Below the pieces are notes generated by a model, which was not told where the DNA came from, searched no databases, and saw only the letters and a list, made by a program, of their open reading frames with translations. Positions 45,357 to 57,599 of a DNA stretch of 64,000 nucleotides are shown piece after piece. Origin of the DNA: Morella rubra (lineage: Eukaryota > Streptophyta > Magnoliopsida > Fagales > Myricaceae); assembly GCA_003952965.2 (NCBI GenBank), contig CM025852.1:22786280-22850279 (forward strand). Reading direction: 5' to 3'. The stretch's first letter is position 1; the number at the start of each line of letters is the position of its first letter. The translations under genes were made by a program, and so were the position numbers.

Positions 45357-47225
45357 GTTCTTCGTAAAACAGGAAACAGGTCTTTCAGTTGAATGTAAAA
45401 TTTGGAAATAATTTGCCTTCCTTCAGTTGGCATCTGGTCAATATATATCATGGGAGTGGGGGGACACTAGGAATACTTGAAAATAACAGTAGGTCCTAAC
45501 ATGATTGACAGTGGGATCAGGATCTAAGCACTTTCTCAGCAATGTCTCCCTCTTACAAACTCTCCACCTCATTTCCCATTATTTTACATTAAAAAATCGC
45601 AGGACAATACAAAGAATCAAAGATAATATGTTGCGCAACAACATACAAATATGCAGGACAGGAGTGGTGTTGACACCCACCCCTCTGACACAAGAAAAGG
45701 TGATAGCTGTTTTATCTAGCTTGGCTGCCTACCTTCCAAGGAGACAAGAAGATTTGACCACTCGTGCACACCTGAATGTCATTAATCACAAGTTTTGTAC
45801 AATGTAAAATTGGAGTGACTACAATCAGGTGGTCATCAACTTATCCAGAACTTCGAATAAGCCATTTCTTAGGGACTTCCTTGGACATGAACTTTAACAA
45901 TTTGTCTGCCTTCCCTCAATTTGGCTCAATGTCTACTTACTATGGGGGAGACAAGTGGAATCTCTTTTTCAGCTCTCAACGAGTCCCAACATGTCATTGA
46001 TCTGGATCTAAATGCTGTCTCTGCCAATGTCTGCTTCTTGTCTTCCTCACCCAAACTCAAACAAAAACCATTCCAAGTGGATCTGGTTTCAAGTTAGTGA
46101 ACCACAAATTGAATGCTGAATTAATTCGTTGTCATCCTATGAAGTGAGGAATATAATATGCTGTGCACGCATGGAACTGACACCCTGCTTCTATTGATCT
46201 ATGACCTTAACATATGGGCATATTATGTTCCCTGTTGGATTATAATGGTAGTTAGAACGCCATAGGTTTAACAAAATAATTATGTCGAATAGCTCATAAC
46301 TAAATCTGAGAGATGAGGTTATGGGAGACAAAATCCCGGTGCCACCTAGTGCTAACATTTTTTTAAGTAGCAGTAGGATTCAATGACAGATAGATTACAA
46401 GTTGCGAAAACTAATGGGAGAGACGTGATACCTTCTAGTCTGATGTACCCCTGCATGAAGACGACTGCAATGTCACTTGTACTAACTCGTTTCTTGTCAA
46501 TTGTAACCCCACAAGGATAGCAAACTTGGTTTACCATAATGAATAAGCACCCTTGAAAGGAAAGTGGATTTACCAGCAACCTGTGTCTTTCACCATTTTC
46601 CCGTTTACATTGATGAACTCTTATATTGCTCTCCAACATTTCATTTGCAAAACCTACTGGAAACCATAGAGATCCACGACCACGTAGCATCTTGATTCCA
46701 AGTTAGCAAAAGAATTTTGCAACAAATGCATATGCATATGGGTTCAAGTATCATAACTAGTAAACGCAAGAAAAAGTTATTACATGTCAAGGTAAATTGA
46801 ATGGATGATGAATGGGACAACCTATGATTCAGCACGTGTTGCAGAGTTATTAATTATGTAATACATGTGCGCACGAGTGACACATCCATCTTGTCTCCCA
46901 GAAAGGCTGATTGATCTACAGGTAGCATGGCTAATGCCTTTCTTGTATCGCCAGAGATGGCATCACCCTCTCGTGTGGCATTTTTTTTTTTTTGTGGGGG
47001 GGGGTGGAAATGGTCAGTTGTGTGGGTTGCATAGTTTATTAGATCATTGCACAGAATTCTATGATCGTATTAGCTAAGTTAAAATATACTTGGTGATAAG
47101 TTGGGGACCTGCTGGTGGGGAGACATTAGATCAACATTGCTGAGACAGCATTTAGATCCAAATCAAAATTAAGTGCTACTCATTGAGTTTTGAAATTAAT
47201 GTGATTCCTCTTGTCTCCCTCACCC
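45357..47225. other. Divergent-pair intergenic region of unit E/F
   Basis: Non-coding apart from the insertion at 46394-46945. It shares blocks with units B, G and H: GCTTGGCTGCCTACCTTCCA, GAGATGAGGTTATGGGAGAC and TGGTGGGGAGACATTAGATC. Confidence 0.6.
46394..46945. mobile_element. Unit-specific insertion of unknown origin
   Basis: About 550 bp separate GATTCAATGACAGATAG from CCAGAGATGGCATCACC. In unit C/H the two sides are adjacent (near 34890-34905). A 112-codon minus-strand frame (46690-46352) starts inside and runs out of it. I do not recognise this frame, and it has no clear motif. No target duplication was identified. Confidence 0.4.
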
Positions 47226-47238
47226 TATAATATATATA
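47226..47238 (+). promoter_or_regulatory. TATA box of DUF241-F
   Basis: TATAATATATATA lies about 90 bases upstream of the ATG at 47319, the same spacing as the minus-strand copies. Confidence 0.55.
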
Positions 47239-47318
47239 CCAAGGGAAGAGAGGCAAATTCCAAGACTCAATTGAGCATTCAATTCCAAGGTCTTCTCTTT
47301 TCTGAGCGGAAAAAGCAG

Positions 47319-48194
47319 ATGGCTTCCTCTCCTTTAAATTCAAAGTCCAACCATGCTCGCTCTATTAGCTTGCCCTCCAGACCACACCCTCTCATTGCAC
47401 TATGCAACGAGCATTTGTGCAGATTAGGTGCTTTTGATGCTCCCTCTTCATCGCCGTCAACATTAAGCAACAAACTAAGTTGCCTTCAGGATTTGCATGA
47501 ATGTGTAGAGAAGTTGCTTCAGTTGCCTCAAATTCAGCAAGCCATTGTCCAAGAGCGCCATGACACATGGGTAGAAGAGCTTTTCGATGGGTCCCTCAGG
47601 CTACTGGACGTGTGTAGTGCAACCAAAGATGCCTTGATACACACAAAAGAATGTGCACGCGAACTTCAATCAATGATGAGAAGAAGAGTAGGTGACATGG
47701 TGCTGGAGAGGGAGGTCAGGAAATACTTGATGTCAAGAAAGGTTGTCAAAAAGGCAGTCCAGAAGGCACTAAAGGGCATGGAAAGAAAGTGTGCTGAAAA
47801 GAACCATGAGACTCTAACCATGGTTAGCACATTGAGAGAAGTAGAAGCAGTCACCCTTAATGTATTTGAATCCTTGATGTCCTATGTAGCCAGCTTTAAG
47901 TTGCGATCAAAATCAAGTAGCTGGTCATTGGTATCCAAGTTACTCCTTCCAAAAAGAGTGGGATGCGAGAATGAAGAAACAGAAAGATCTGAACTAGAGA
48001 AAGTTGATGCCGCATTGTACTCCATCATCAGTGAGAGAACAACCAAATCTGATTACACCATGCAGGTTGAAAATGTCCAGGACTTGCTGGGAAAATTGGA
48101 GCCGAATGTCCAAGATCTTGAAGAAGAACTAGAGTGCCTCTTCAGGCGCTTAATCAAAACCAGAGTTTCCCTTCTTAATATCCTCAGCAACTAG
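47319..48194 (+). CDS. DUF241 family protein (intact copy F)
   Basis: Single-exon gene for a 291-aa plant-specific DUF241 protein. No biochemical role is established from the sequence. There is no signal peptide or membrane segment. The protein is helix-rich, with N-terminal SKSNHARSISLPSRPHPLIA, LQDLHECVEKLLQLPQIQQA, WVEELFDGSLRLLDVCSATK, a basic RKVVKKAVQKALKGMERK, SWSLVSKLLLPKR and a heptad-like end (QDLEEELECLFRRLIKTRVS). An in-frame ATG 36 codons upstream (47211) lies before the TATA box and is unlikely. The start at 47319 aligns with MAASPFN of the minus-strand copies. It is the only undamaged DUF241 gene of seven here, so it probably carries the locus function. Confidence 0.92.
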   Translation: MASSPLNSKSNHARSISLPSRPHPLIALCNEHLCRLGAFDAPSSSPSTLSNKLSCLQDLHECVEKLLQLPQIQQAIVQERHDTWVEELFDGSLRLLDVCSATKDALIHTKECARELQSMMRRRVGDMVLEREVRKYLMSRKVVKKAVQKALKGMERKCAEKNHETLTMVSTLREVEAVTLNVFESLMSYVASFKLRSKSSSWSLVSKLLLPKRVGCENEETERSELEKVDAALYSIISERTTKSDYTMQVENVQDLLGKLEPNVQDLEEELECLFRRLIKTRVSLLNILSN

Positions 48195-50163
48195 CCAGAT
48201 TGATCGTGATGCAGAATCACGGACATCCATTTTTGTTATTCCCATTTGTACATGAGTGAGATGCAAGTGTATTATCAACTTCCCCCAAACTAAAATATAT
48301 TATTGTGCAGAAATTGTCTTTGGTATTTTTCTTGTTTACTATCTTTCTCAGCATACAAGTCCAGTCAAAATATGGTGTATGAAAGTTCTATTACATGAAA
48401 CCTTCTGATCCTCCAAGTAGTTGTTACGATTAAGAAAAGAGCTATGGGGAAAATTTGAGAAAATAAAAACGTCTCTTCATCAAACTTGTCAAAGGCTAGG
48501 ACAAAAAATTCGGAAAAAAGACTGAACCAATCTTAAAACCATGGAAAGTTTGGGAATTTACTCGTTCATGTGAGTCTTCAATTGAAGCTGAGTTCAGCAA
48601 GGTACGATCCAAACCAAAGCTCAGGTCTGCAAGATGAAATATTTAAACCCAGAAACTAAACCATAAACCACTATGCAAACTTAATTTTTTGAGTCAAGTC
48701 TGATGCTTCATGAGGATTTTAAGCAAATTAGATCCATACCATAGCTGTCAAGATTCCACTTGTCTCAAAGGAGATAATTGAAGACTGATTGTCATTAATA
48801 GAACTCACATGGTAGCCAGCCTGATTTATTAGTTTCTGTTTTGCTAATAGCCTAATCCAGCCTTGTTCCTGCTTATAGATAAGCCTTACTTCTGCATTAC
48901 CTCCTTTTTTTTCTTCTAGGCCAGTGATTGTATTATATCAAAATGATCAAGTAGGTTGGCTTACTCCTGCATTACAGATGTGATCTATGCATGTCTTGCC
49001 AGACTGTAGCCGAACCCTCGTCGCAGGTTGACAGACTATTTTAACCTAGTAATTTTTTTCTTTTTCGAAGCATAGGGTATATTGACAGAGTATTGAAAAT
49101 ATTTGATTTTGTGCAGTGGGACTGAGGACATCGGAGCAACAGAAGGTCGACAATGGAGGCCTCCATCAAAATGCATCCTTATCATGGCAAAGATACCCAC
49201 AAAACAAACAATCTTAATGCAATAAACCGTTATAATCTTCCATGTTCTACTCTTATTACTGTCTATTCCATAATCCGTTTAGCGAATTTTTGCGTTGTTT
49301 TGTTGAAGACACCTTGTAGATCCTTTCTTTTGAGTTTTTTGACTTCTTCCTTCAAGGTCGAAGTGTGTAAAACGAAATACTTCACAAGAAAGACCCCATA
49401 TTCCTTCAAAAGTTTAAACGGAATGAGATGTGGATCTGGCAACAGAAGTAAAATTTTCAGTAGCTGTGTTCATCCACTTCCATCTGGTTAATCTGCAAAA
49501 AGACTGTCTCATTCTAGTTGGTAACTACTCCAAAAATGTGCATCTTTTTTTATTATTATTATTCTTTCAATCAACTGAGAAATTTCATTCAAACCGGGTC
49601 CGAAGACCAAACAAATACAAACTAGCCCCACCAGAGGGTGTTAAAATATTAATAGATTATACAAGCGAAGTAGGGTCTTTTCCTGTTGGATGCGAGGAAT
49701 GAAGGGGTACTGAATCCTATCCCCCGATTTGGCGCGACACTTCGTGGTATTTTCCTCGCTTGGAATTGGGAAACATGTGCATCTGACTTGCGATGATGAA
49801 TTTGATTAGACTGGACGCAGATCATTGATCAAATAATTTTGTGCAATTGTATAAAGTAGTCCAGGCTGTGTAATTCCTAGGCCTAATATTATACTGCAAC
49901 TGAATATCATCATCGCAAATTGATCACTCTGACCAAAAGTTTATAACTACTCTTTTATAGATAAAGAAACTCGTGCATTCGTATTATCAACATGAGTCCA
50001 GAACAGAAAGGAGGCACTCCCAGACAGATGCCCAAAAAAACACCAATTATTCCAATCTACCTAACACCCTCTACAAGCTGGAATCTATTTTCAAACCACT
50101 CCGGTTGAAAAACCAACCAAATAACTTAGATTAATGCACGAGGAAGATGAGCACCACTTAGAT
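48195..50163. other. Intergenic between DUF241-F and cytosolic PGK
   Basis: No convincing gene. Open frames at 49153-49491 and 49430-49702 overlap in different frames and lack motifs. Unit homology ends soon after 48200, so this is the right edge of the duplication cluster. Confidence 0.55.
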
Positions 50164-53100
50164 TCACGCATCGTCAAGAGCCAGGACACCAGGGAGTGAT
50201 TTCCCCTCAAGAAGCTCTAAGCTGGCACCACCTCCGGTTGATATATGGCTCATCTTTTCAGCTAGCCCAAACTTCTCCACGGCTGCTACAGAGTCGCCTC
50301 CTCCAATGATAGTTGTCACCCCATTTTCACTCAACTCTGCCAACTTCCTGGCTATTGCCTGCAAACAGAGACCAGATAAAAACCTTAGTTACTGAAGCAT
50401 GACAGCTGGAAATAAATCTCAAGGTCTGGACTGGCAGAGATTCTCAATTCCTCACTGGTGTGCTCAACTAACTCTTATAACTACACGTACTGAAGGAAAC
50501 CAATGCAGTGAGACCCCTCAGAGAAAAAGGAAAAGGAAAAACCAAAAGGGTGAGAACATTCAGTGAATAGGTCTGTTTTCACGAAATGAAAAGCCAATTG
50601 GAGAACTTGGGTCTCTAAAGAACAAATAAAAAGCTAGTTAGTTATTAGGCCTAGAAAAGTCCATGATAAAGCAGTAACCTTTCTTCTGGTTAAGAAGAAA
50701 TAATAACTTCATCACAGGGAGAAAAAAAATACAGTGGGCTCTGAATATGATCACAGGAACAACTCCCTCACAACATCTTCGGAAGCACCAAATGTGATGA
50801 CAAGCCAGTTCAAAAGATTTTGGGGAAAATAATCAAGGTCATCGAAACTGATGCTTCAAAAGAAAACCAAGACTCTGGATTGCCAACCATGGATGTTTAA
50901 TTAACAGAGTTCTTTCATAGGATGGACTTTAAAAAATGCAGTTGAACTAATGCATGACAATGCCGTCTAGTTAAAAGTGCAGTCCAATTGGGATGTTGCT
51001 CATACCTCTGTTCCTTCTGCGAATTTCTCAAACTCAAACACGCCCATAGGTCCATTCCAGATTATGGTTTTGGCAGCCTCCAGAGCTTCACAGAATAACT
51101 TGATGGAATCGGATCCAATATCCAATCCCATCCAACTGTCTGGAATAGCAGATGCTGGAACAACCTGCAAATACATAGATACAGATTTCTTGACCTTTTG
51201 CTCAAATATAAATTGTTAAACGAGTAACTAGCAGCCACAAAGTCAAGTCTGACACACTTGCTTTCATGACAGAACGGTTTTCACTCAGATAAAAAGAGTG
51301 CTTCCCCATAAACTAAACAAAAAAGCAAAAAGATACTTGTGTCTTCATCAAGTTTCTCAAGTTAGTGATACTACTAACCATGGTATTAGCATCTGGAGCA
51401 AATTTGTCAGCAGCAACCACATCTGTTGGGAGCAGTAGAGACACCCCTTTCAACTTAGCCTTCTCCATAAGAGATAATGCAAGATCCAGCTTGTCCTCCT
51501 CCACAAGGGAGGATCCAACTGAATACCCTTGGGCCTTGTAAAAGGTAAAGATCATCCCACCACCCAACAAAAGAATGTCAACCTTTTCCAACAAAGACTC
51601 TATCACTCCAATCTTGGTTGACACCTTTGAACCACCGATAATAGCTGCAAATGGCCTCTTGGGATTTGCCACAGCTCCAACAAGATAGTCCAGTTCCTGA
51701 ATCCACACAACATGTCATGGATATGAAGAAAAACCAAATATGAAGTAAGTATTCCAATAACTCAATTAGAATATTGCCAGGGAAAGCCTCACAGACCAGA
51801 CAAGCTAATAGTCATTGAAGTTGGATCAAATTGAGCACCAAGATGGCCAGCAATGGTTATGTAAAGTCAAGTTGTTCAGCTTTTTTCCCGCCTTAAAAGC
51901 CAAAGTTATAGAGTTCTATTACTTGGTTGATGATGACGATCTACATACCTTCTGCATAAGGAATCCAGCAACAGCTGGTTTCAAGTACTTAGCCACTCCC
52001 TCCGTGGAAGCATGGGCCCTGTGGGCAGTGCCAAACGCATCATTTACATAGACATCTGCAAGAGAAGCTAGCTTTTTTGCAAATTCAGGATCATTCTTCT
52101 CTTCCTCCTTATGAAACCTCACATTCTCAAGGAGCAAAACACCTCCTTCTGGAAGTTCAACCACAATCTTCTCTACTTCCCCACCGATACAGTCATCTGT
52201 CATCTTGACCTAGTAGAAAAGAAAAGAAGAAACAATAAGCAAAGGAAGCCTTTAACATGAAAATCTATCATATTTGAGTTACACACACGCAGGTGAACAT
52301 GCACACAACAATTAAAGGTGTAACAAACCTCGACTCCAAGAAGTTCAGACAACCTTTGAACAAGAGGCTTCAAACTGTACTTAGGTGTGACCCCCTTTGG
52401 GCGTCCCTGGAAACCAGAGTCCAAATTCAAACAATTTCATCAGTTACCCGGATGCAAAGATTAAATCAAGATACATAAACGAAACAACAAAGAGGAAGAA
52501 ATGGTATGATGATCTGATACCCAAGTCAAGTAACAAGGCGAGAAAGGAAAAGGAAGAGAATACTAGAAAAGTAGAGAACAAGGTTGACACCCAGCCCCCA
52601 CTTCACCAAATAATTTACAATGCTACATTTTTCCGACTGTTATACAGCAGTTTTATTATCCCAGCAAACTATCAGTAGCTAACCCCAAACACCGTAGCAG
52701 AATAATTTTTTTTTTTTTAAAGGTCAAATAAATCTATCAATTATGGCTACATGCTCCAATAACTGCCCACGACCCACAAGCTACTTCTGAGCACAAAGAA
52801 TTACATCTACTCTGAACATAAGGACTCGTAATCATCCTATTTCATAGCTCTCCTGATGTTCCAATATTTCCACAACTCCACTTGGGTGACTATTTCATGT
52901 CATCATTCACTTATCTACATGTGCCAACCAGAAGTTCGAAAGGTAGCCCATGGAGAAAGAAAAAAGCAAAGACAACTTTCGACGAAAACGACCAAAGGAG
53001 AAATGACCCATCAGATGAGGACTAGATAAAACCATACCAAAAAATTCCAAAACATTGACAGAGATCAACTATGAAGAGCGCATTACCACAAACGGGGATC

Positions 53101-54271
53101 ACTTCTAGAACACCACAGGTCCTCATCCCCAACCATCCCAATTTCCAATCTTATCCTGGGGGCGTCTCATACAATTTCATGGCAGTTAGCGGGCACAAGT
53201 TTGCCCTCTTACAAAAAAGTTAGAACAGAAAAATTGAACCATCTAGAGAAAGAGATCAGCAACAACCATCTACGAGACACAACCATTTACAGCAACGAGG
53301 TCATTTTCTTCAGAGGACAGATTCTCTATGACCATCTTATAACTTTCAAATGCCTCTAGAGACAGGATACAATTTTCAAGGTGAAAGATGTTAACTCGTG
53401 CTGCCTTATTGTGACGTCAATATTCCAACAACAACCACTAAATATAAGCACAACTATGACCTCTATAGAAGTAGTAGTGGTAGTATACGACAGCAATTAT
53501 AGCACTAATCGAGAATAAAATCTTCATATTCCAACTTAATCCGTGATTCACCACTAGCCGAAATCAACGGTAATAAACAAACTAACAGATGAATGAATAT
53601 CTAAACCAAAAACAATGGTTTAGCATAAATAGCTTTAAAAGGTATAAAAGGAAGAAAAAAACTAGACAACAAACTTTTTGATACACAGGGTGCGGATTGA
53701 TCAATTCGGATGAAGCAGCTTGATCTAAATAATTTTTCTCTTAAGAAAAACGCAAACTTGGGATAGAAACAAGTCCACGAAAACAGTCTCTGTTCTTCAG
53801 CTTGATCAATATAAGAGAAAAACCATAAGGATCATCATCGATCCGGTTCATAAAGATCAGCATGGACTCCATCCAAATGAAAGAGCGACAAAACAATAAA
53901 TACTCTATGAAGACACTCAGTATAATTAAAAGTGAACAAACATAAAATCGCAACCACTAATCCCACGTGAATCAGGAGAACTAGGACAAAGCCAGAATTC
54001 ATATAACCAGGGGTCAAAAAAAAAAAAAAGGGACGCCTGTTGTTAGAACAGTGAAAATGAGTGAAGCGTGTCATACGAGGTGGGTGCAGAGGATGACTTT
54101 GGCACCATGTTCCATCAAGTACTTGATGGTAGGTACCGCGCAACGGATTCTGGTGTCATCGGTGATGTTGCAGTGATCATCCAATGGAACGTTCAGATCG
54201 ACCCTCACAAACACCCTCTTCCCCTTCAAATCCTGCTCCTTCAGAGTGCTCACGCTCCTCTTGGTCGCCAT
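50164..54271 (-). CDS. PGK: Cytosolic phosphoglycerate kinase (six exons)
   Basis: Transfers phosphate between 1,3-bisphosphoglycerate and ADP in cytosolic glycolysis. Exons: 54077-54271, 52329-52406, 51949-52209, 51379-51696, 51006-51164 and 50164-50358. All junctions are GT-AG and phase 0, giving 401 aa, the standard cytosolic length. There is no transit peptide: the protein starts [20 protein letters not shown]. Signatures are [10 protein letters not shown] and THLGRPKG (3-phosphoglycerate binding), [46 protein letters not shown] and the nucleotide loop [14 protein letters not shown]. Intron 1 is long (1.67 kb). It lies 3.3 kb from the chloroplast paralogue in the same orientation. No break is seen. 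Confidence 0.97.
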
Positions 54272-54505
54272 GACAGTCCTTTTCCTTCAACACAGAGAAC
54301 AAAACCAACACAATCGACACCCAGATCAGAACCAAAGCAATCAAAGAGATCGGACGTATATTACATTGGTGGTTACAGAACTAACGAAGATAGAATAGAA
54401 ACCTTACGAAGATAGAATAAAAACCGAAAGAATTGAGCTTTTCGAGACGGAGAGTGATAGAGTATGGAGATCAAATGACAAGGAAGACTCAGAAGGTTCG
54501 AGAAG

Positions 54506-54513
54506 TATATATA
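54506..54513 (-). promoter_or_regulatory. TATA box of cytosolic PGK
   Basis: TATATATA lies about 235 bases upstream of the ATG at 54271. The interval could hold a 5' leader of about 200 bases. Confidence 0.5.
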
Positions 54514-54793
54514 GGGGGCTACCGACGTGAGGAGCAAGTGTGCACTACCCGGGTTGGCCTCGGTGAAAAAATATAGGCCCGCGCCTAATCTGTGTTCTAG
54601 AGAAACCACGGGAACTCAAACGGTGAGTGGTTTCAGTTAGATTCGGGCTTGGGCTTTCTGCTTTTCTGGTTTTCGCCGACTGATTCCACCTGTTTGTTAA
54701 TAGTTACACTCGAAGTGTCATGATCAAGATGGCTGTGAATCAGTATTTTCTGTCCTATGTTTGGATACTTTATTTTATTGAAAATAGTGTAAA

Positions 54794-55211
54794 TTTTATT
54801 AAGGAAAAAATATATTTTTCACCCACAAATTACTATAGTAGTGATACATTACACCCCAAACTACCTTCTTTAAGACATTGCACCCTCAAACTATCAATGT
54901 TATACACTTTGTACCATAAACTACCCACTTTGACACATTATACCCTCCAACTATTAATATTAAACACTTTGCACCCTCCATTTAACAATAATACACTTGA
55001 GAAATTAATAAATTGACAACAATATCTTCAATATATACAAAATGAGTTAAGGGCATTATCGTCATTTTAATTTAAAAATTTGATAAAAGGTGCAAAGTGT
55101 TAAAAATTGGTAGTTAGAGGGTGCAATGTGTCAAAATTGGTAGTTTAAGGTGCAAAGTGTAAAATCTATGGTAGTTCATGGGTGAAAAGTACAATTTTTT
55201 CCTTTTATTAA
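54794..55211. mobile_element. Mutator-type MITE with perfect 9-bp target duplication
   Basis: TTTTATTAA at 54794-54802 and 55203-55211 flanks a 400-bp element (54803-55202). Its ends are imperfect inverted repeats of about 60 bp: GGAAAAAATATATTTTTCAC on the left and GGAAAAAATTGTACTTTTCA on the reversed right. Inside, TTTGCACC and AAACTACC motifs recur. It has no coding capacity. A 9-bp duplication is typical of Mutator-like elements. Confidence 0.85.
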
Positions 55212-56473
55212 ATTTTGTAAAAAGATGATTTAATATAATTTTTTATTATTGTTAACTGCATTATTAGGTATTGAAACTTTAAGCTGGTCCCACCGTTTGT
55301 TAATAGTTATATTTTACTGTCTTGGTCAAGATACTTGTGAATTAGTATTTTTTCGTAGGTCTTGGGAGAACAAATACTTTTAATGGCTTGGAGTAGATAT
55401 CATTTGGAATAGACCTGCATAGTAAAGAAATATATAACTAAATAAATATTTTGAAATTAAATGGCTTGGAGTTTCTTCTTTAAGTATAGAGGACAATTGC
55501 GAGCTAGGGGAAAAAAATATAGTTTTACTAACAATAGAAAAAGAAAATTAATTGTATAGAACTGAGGTATCACTGGGCACGAGTCAGCATTTTAGTAGTA
55601 TTTATTCCAATGACGAATCATACACTTTTGACCAATCTTGACATCATTAAATTTGGGAAGAGATAATTCAAGCAAAAATTTTGAGGCTGAATTTATTTTT
55701 TGAAATCTTGACTTTTACCGTTTATTGAAAATATTTCAGATTGTTTTACTGTAAAATGATTTTTATTAGATAAAATTTTTCAATGAAAAATAATTAAGTT
55801 TGCTAAAAAATAAAGAGAATATTTGATGTAATATTATTTTTAATAGAAAGTACTGAAATTTTTGTGTGAAATTTTTAAGATTTGATTTTTAAAATTTTTT
55901 CTTACAATTTTTTTCTTTTTGTTAAAAAAACAAATAACTTATGCCACGAGACAAAGTGATCGGGTCATGATCTTTCGCATCTGACTGATTGAACTCAAGA
56001 GAGTCTCTAGGGCCATTTCTTTATAGATACAAGTTCGGAAAAAGAGTAAATCTTTGTGCATATTGGAGTTTGAGTGTCAATTTTAGCATGATAAAATAAT
56101 TACATTATAATCTTTATTTTTCTATCAAATCATCTATTTCTCTTATAATAAATATAAATAAATAAAAAATCATTCAAGTCATATCTCTCTTTATCTTTTC
56201 ACAAACTCACATATATCAAAATTTTAACTACCCTAAAATTTTATCACATAAACACCATCGGACCGTCCAGCGAACTTCACTGAAGAATTTTGATCATTGG
56301 TACACAGTAATTCACTTGGTCCATCCCGACAACAGAACGGGACTTAATCATGTTCTCGTGAACTGGCATCGACTTGCATCATATAATATATACTTTTATG
56401 CAAGATTTGTTCATCAAAAGTGAACTAACATGGACTTACATCATATAATGCTTCTATGCTATATTTGTTCATC
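55212..56473. other. AT-rich intergenic, nothing recognised
   Basis: No open frame with motifs, RNA gene or repeat family was recognised. Confidence 0.5.
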
Positions 56474-56812
56474 GCGACGTCCATGCTTTTTTAAAAAATA
56501 AAAATAAACCAACAATTCATTAACTGAAACTAGGAGATCCAGCGTCATAATCACAATACAAAATGGAAGACGGAATACAATTAGAGTCCACAAAGCCAGA
56601 AACACGAAAGCGCGCCGCCCAACTAGCCAGCAAATGAGCCTGAAGGTTAAGTCGCCGGGAAACCCAATGAATGGCCCAAGCAGACTGAGCCTTAAACAAC
56701 CGTCTGATTGAAAAAACAATATCCTCAATCTTCCAGCAAGGAGGAATATCATCACAAAGAAGACGGCAATCGGATTCAAAAACACAGAGGACCAACGATG
56801 CGACGTCCATGC
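56474..56812 (-). mobile_element. LINE tail with RNase H fragment and 13-bp target duplication
   Basis: GCGACGTCCATGC at 56474-56486 and 56800-56812 flanks a 313-bp insert that begins with a T-run, so it lies on the minus strand. The coding part (56810-56520) reads CVFESDCRLLCDDIPPCWKI, FKAQSAWAIHWVSRRLNLQA and HLLASWAARFRVSGFVDSNC. This is the C-terminal half of the RNase H domain common at the 3' end of plant LINE ORF2. It is strongly 5' truncated. Confidence 0.88.
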
Positions 56813-57599
56813 CTAATTGGACAGTTTTTTTGGTATAAAAGAAGAAGGTGACACGAGGCTAACCTCAAGAAGACCGTGAAAGGAACGCTCATTTGTAAAA
56901 CACGCTTGGATGCGATCAAGCCAACGTCACATCTTGTACAGTTGAGAATCGCATTCAGTTCAGTTCTCAATCCAATCTCATCCTGACTTTTCTCGAACCT
57001 AATTAGGCTTTATCTTTCAGGTCTCACAGTTTTACTAAATCAGATTTCGAAAAATGCCCACAACTTTGATATTTAAAAAGTAGAAACAGAGCAAACAACA
57101 TCAAGAAGTTCTGGCCATTTGATTATTTTGTGGAATAGAGGCGAAATCATGCCTCGGAGAAAAAAGTTGCCATTCGTATGGCCATGTGGGCCGCTCAATC
57201 CGGGGGCCAATGATTGTAGAGTCCATGACATCAGCCGTTTTCAAACTCAGCTACTCCACATCTTTGATATCTCTGTCATCTTCGAAAGTTCCACGAGGAA
57301 GCTGAGAGAGAGAGAGTGGCTAAAACCCCACAGGGTATAACTTCAAGAAGAGAGCATGGATGGCAAAGAGCAAATTTATTAGATGGCTAGTTTGACACTC
57401 CCTACCCAATCTTACAATCTGTTCTGGTGGATATATATGAAAAAAGGACTGAATCTGAATTCGACCTTACATAAAAAAGGAACCATAATGAACATTTACA
57501 ACAAGAACTCATATCCTCCTACAAATTCCACTCTCGTTTGCAACCTCGAATGAAAAAAGTAACATGGGAATGGGGAAAAAAAAATCATCTTAGAATGCC
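56813..57599. other. 3' flank of chloroplast PGK
   Basis: No recognisable gene. The frame at 57119-57340 lacks motifs. The region probably holds the PGK 3' untranslated region. Confidence 0.5.

Noticed and set aside
49153-49702. Two overlapping plus-strand frames between DUF241-F and PGK
   Set aside because: No recognisable domain, different frames, no splice logic linking them and AT-rich composition like the flanks.
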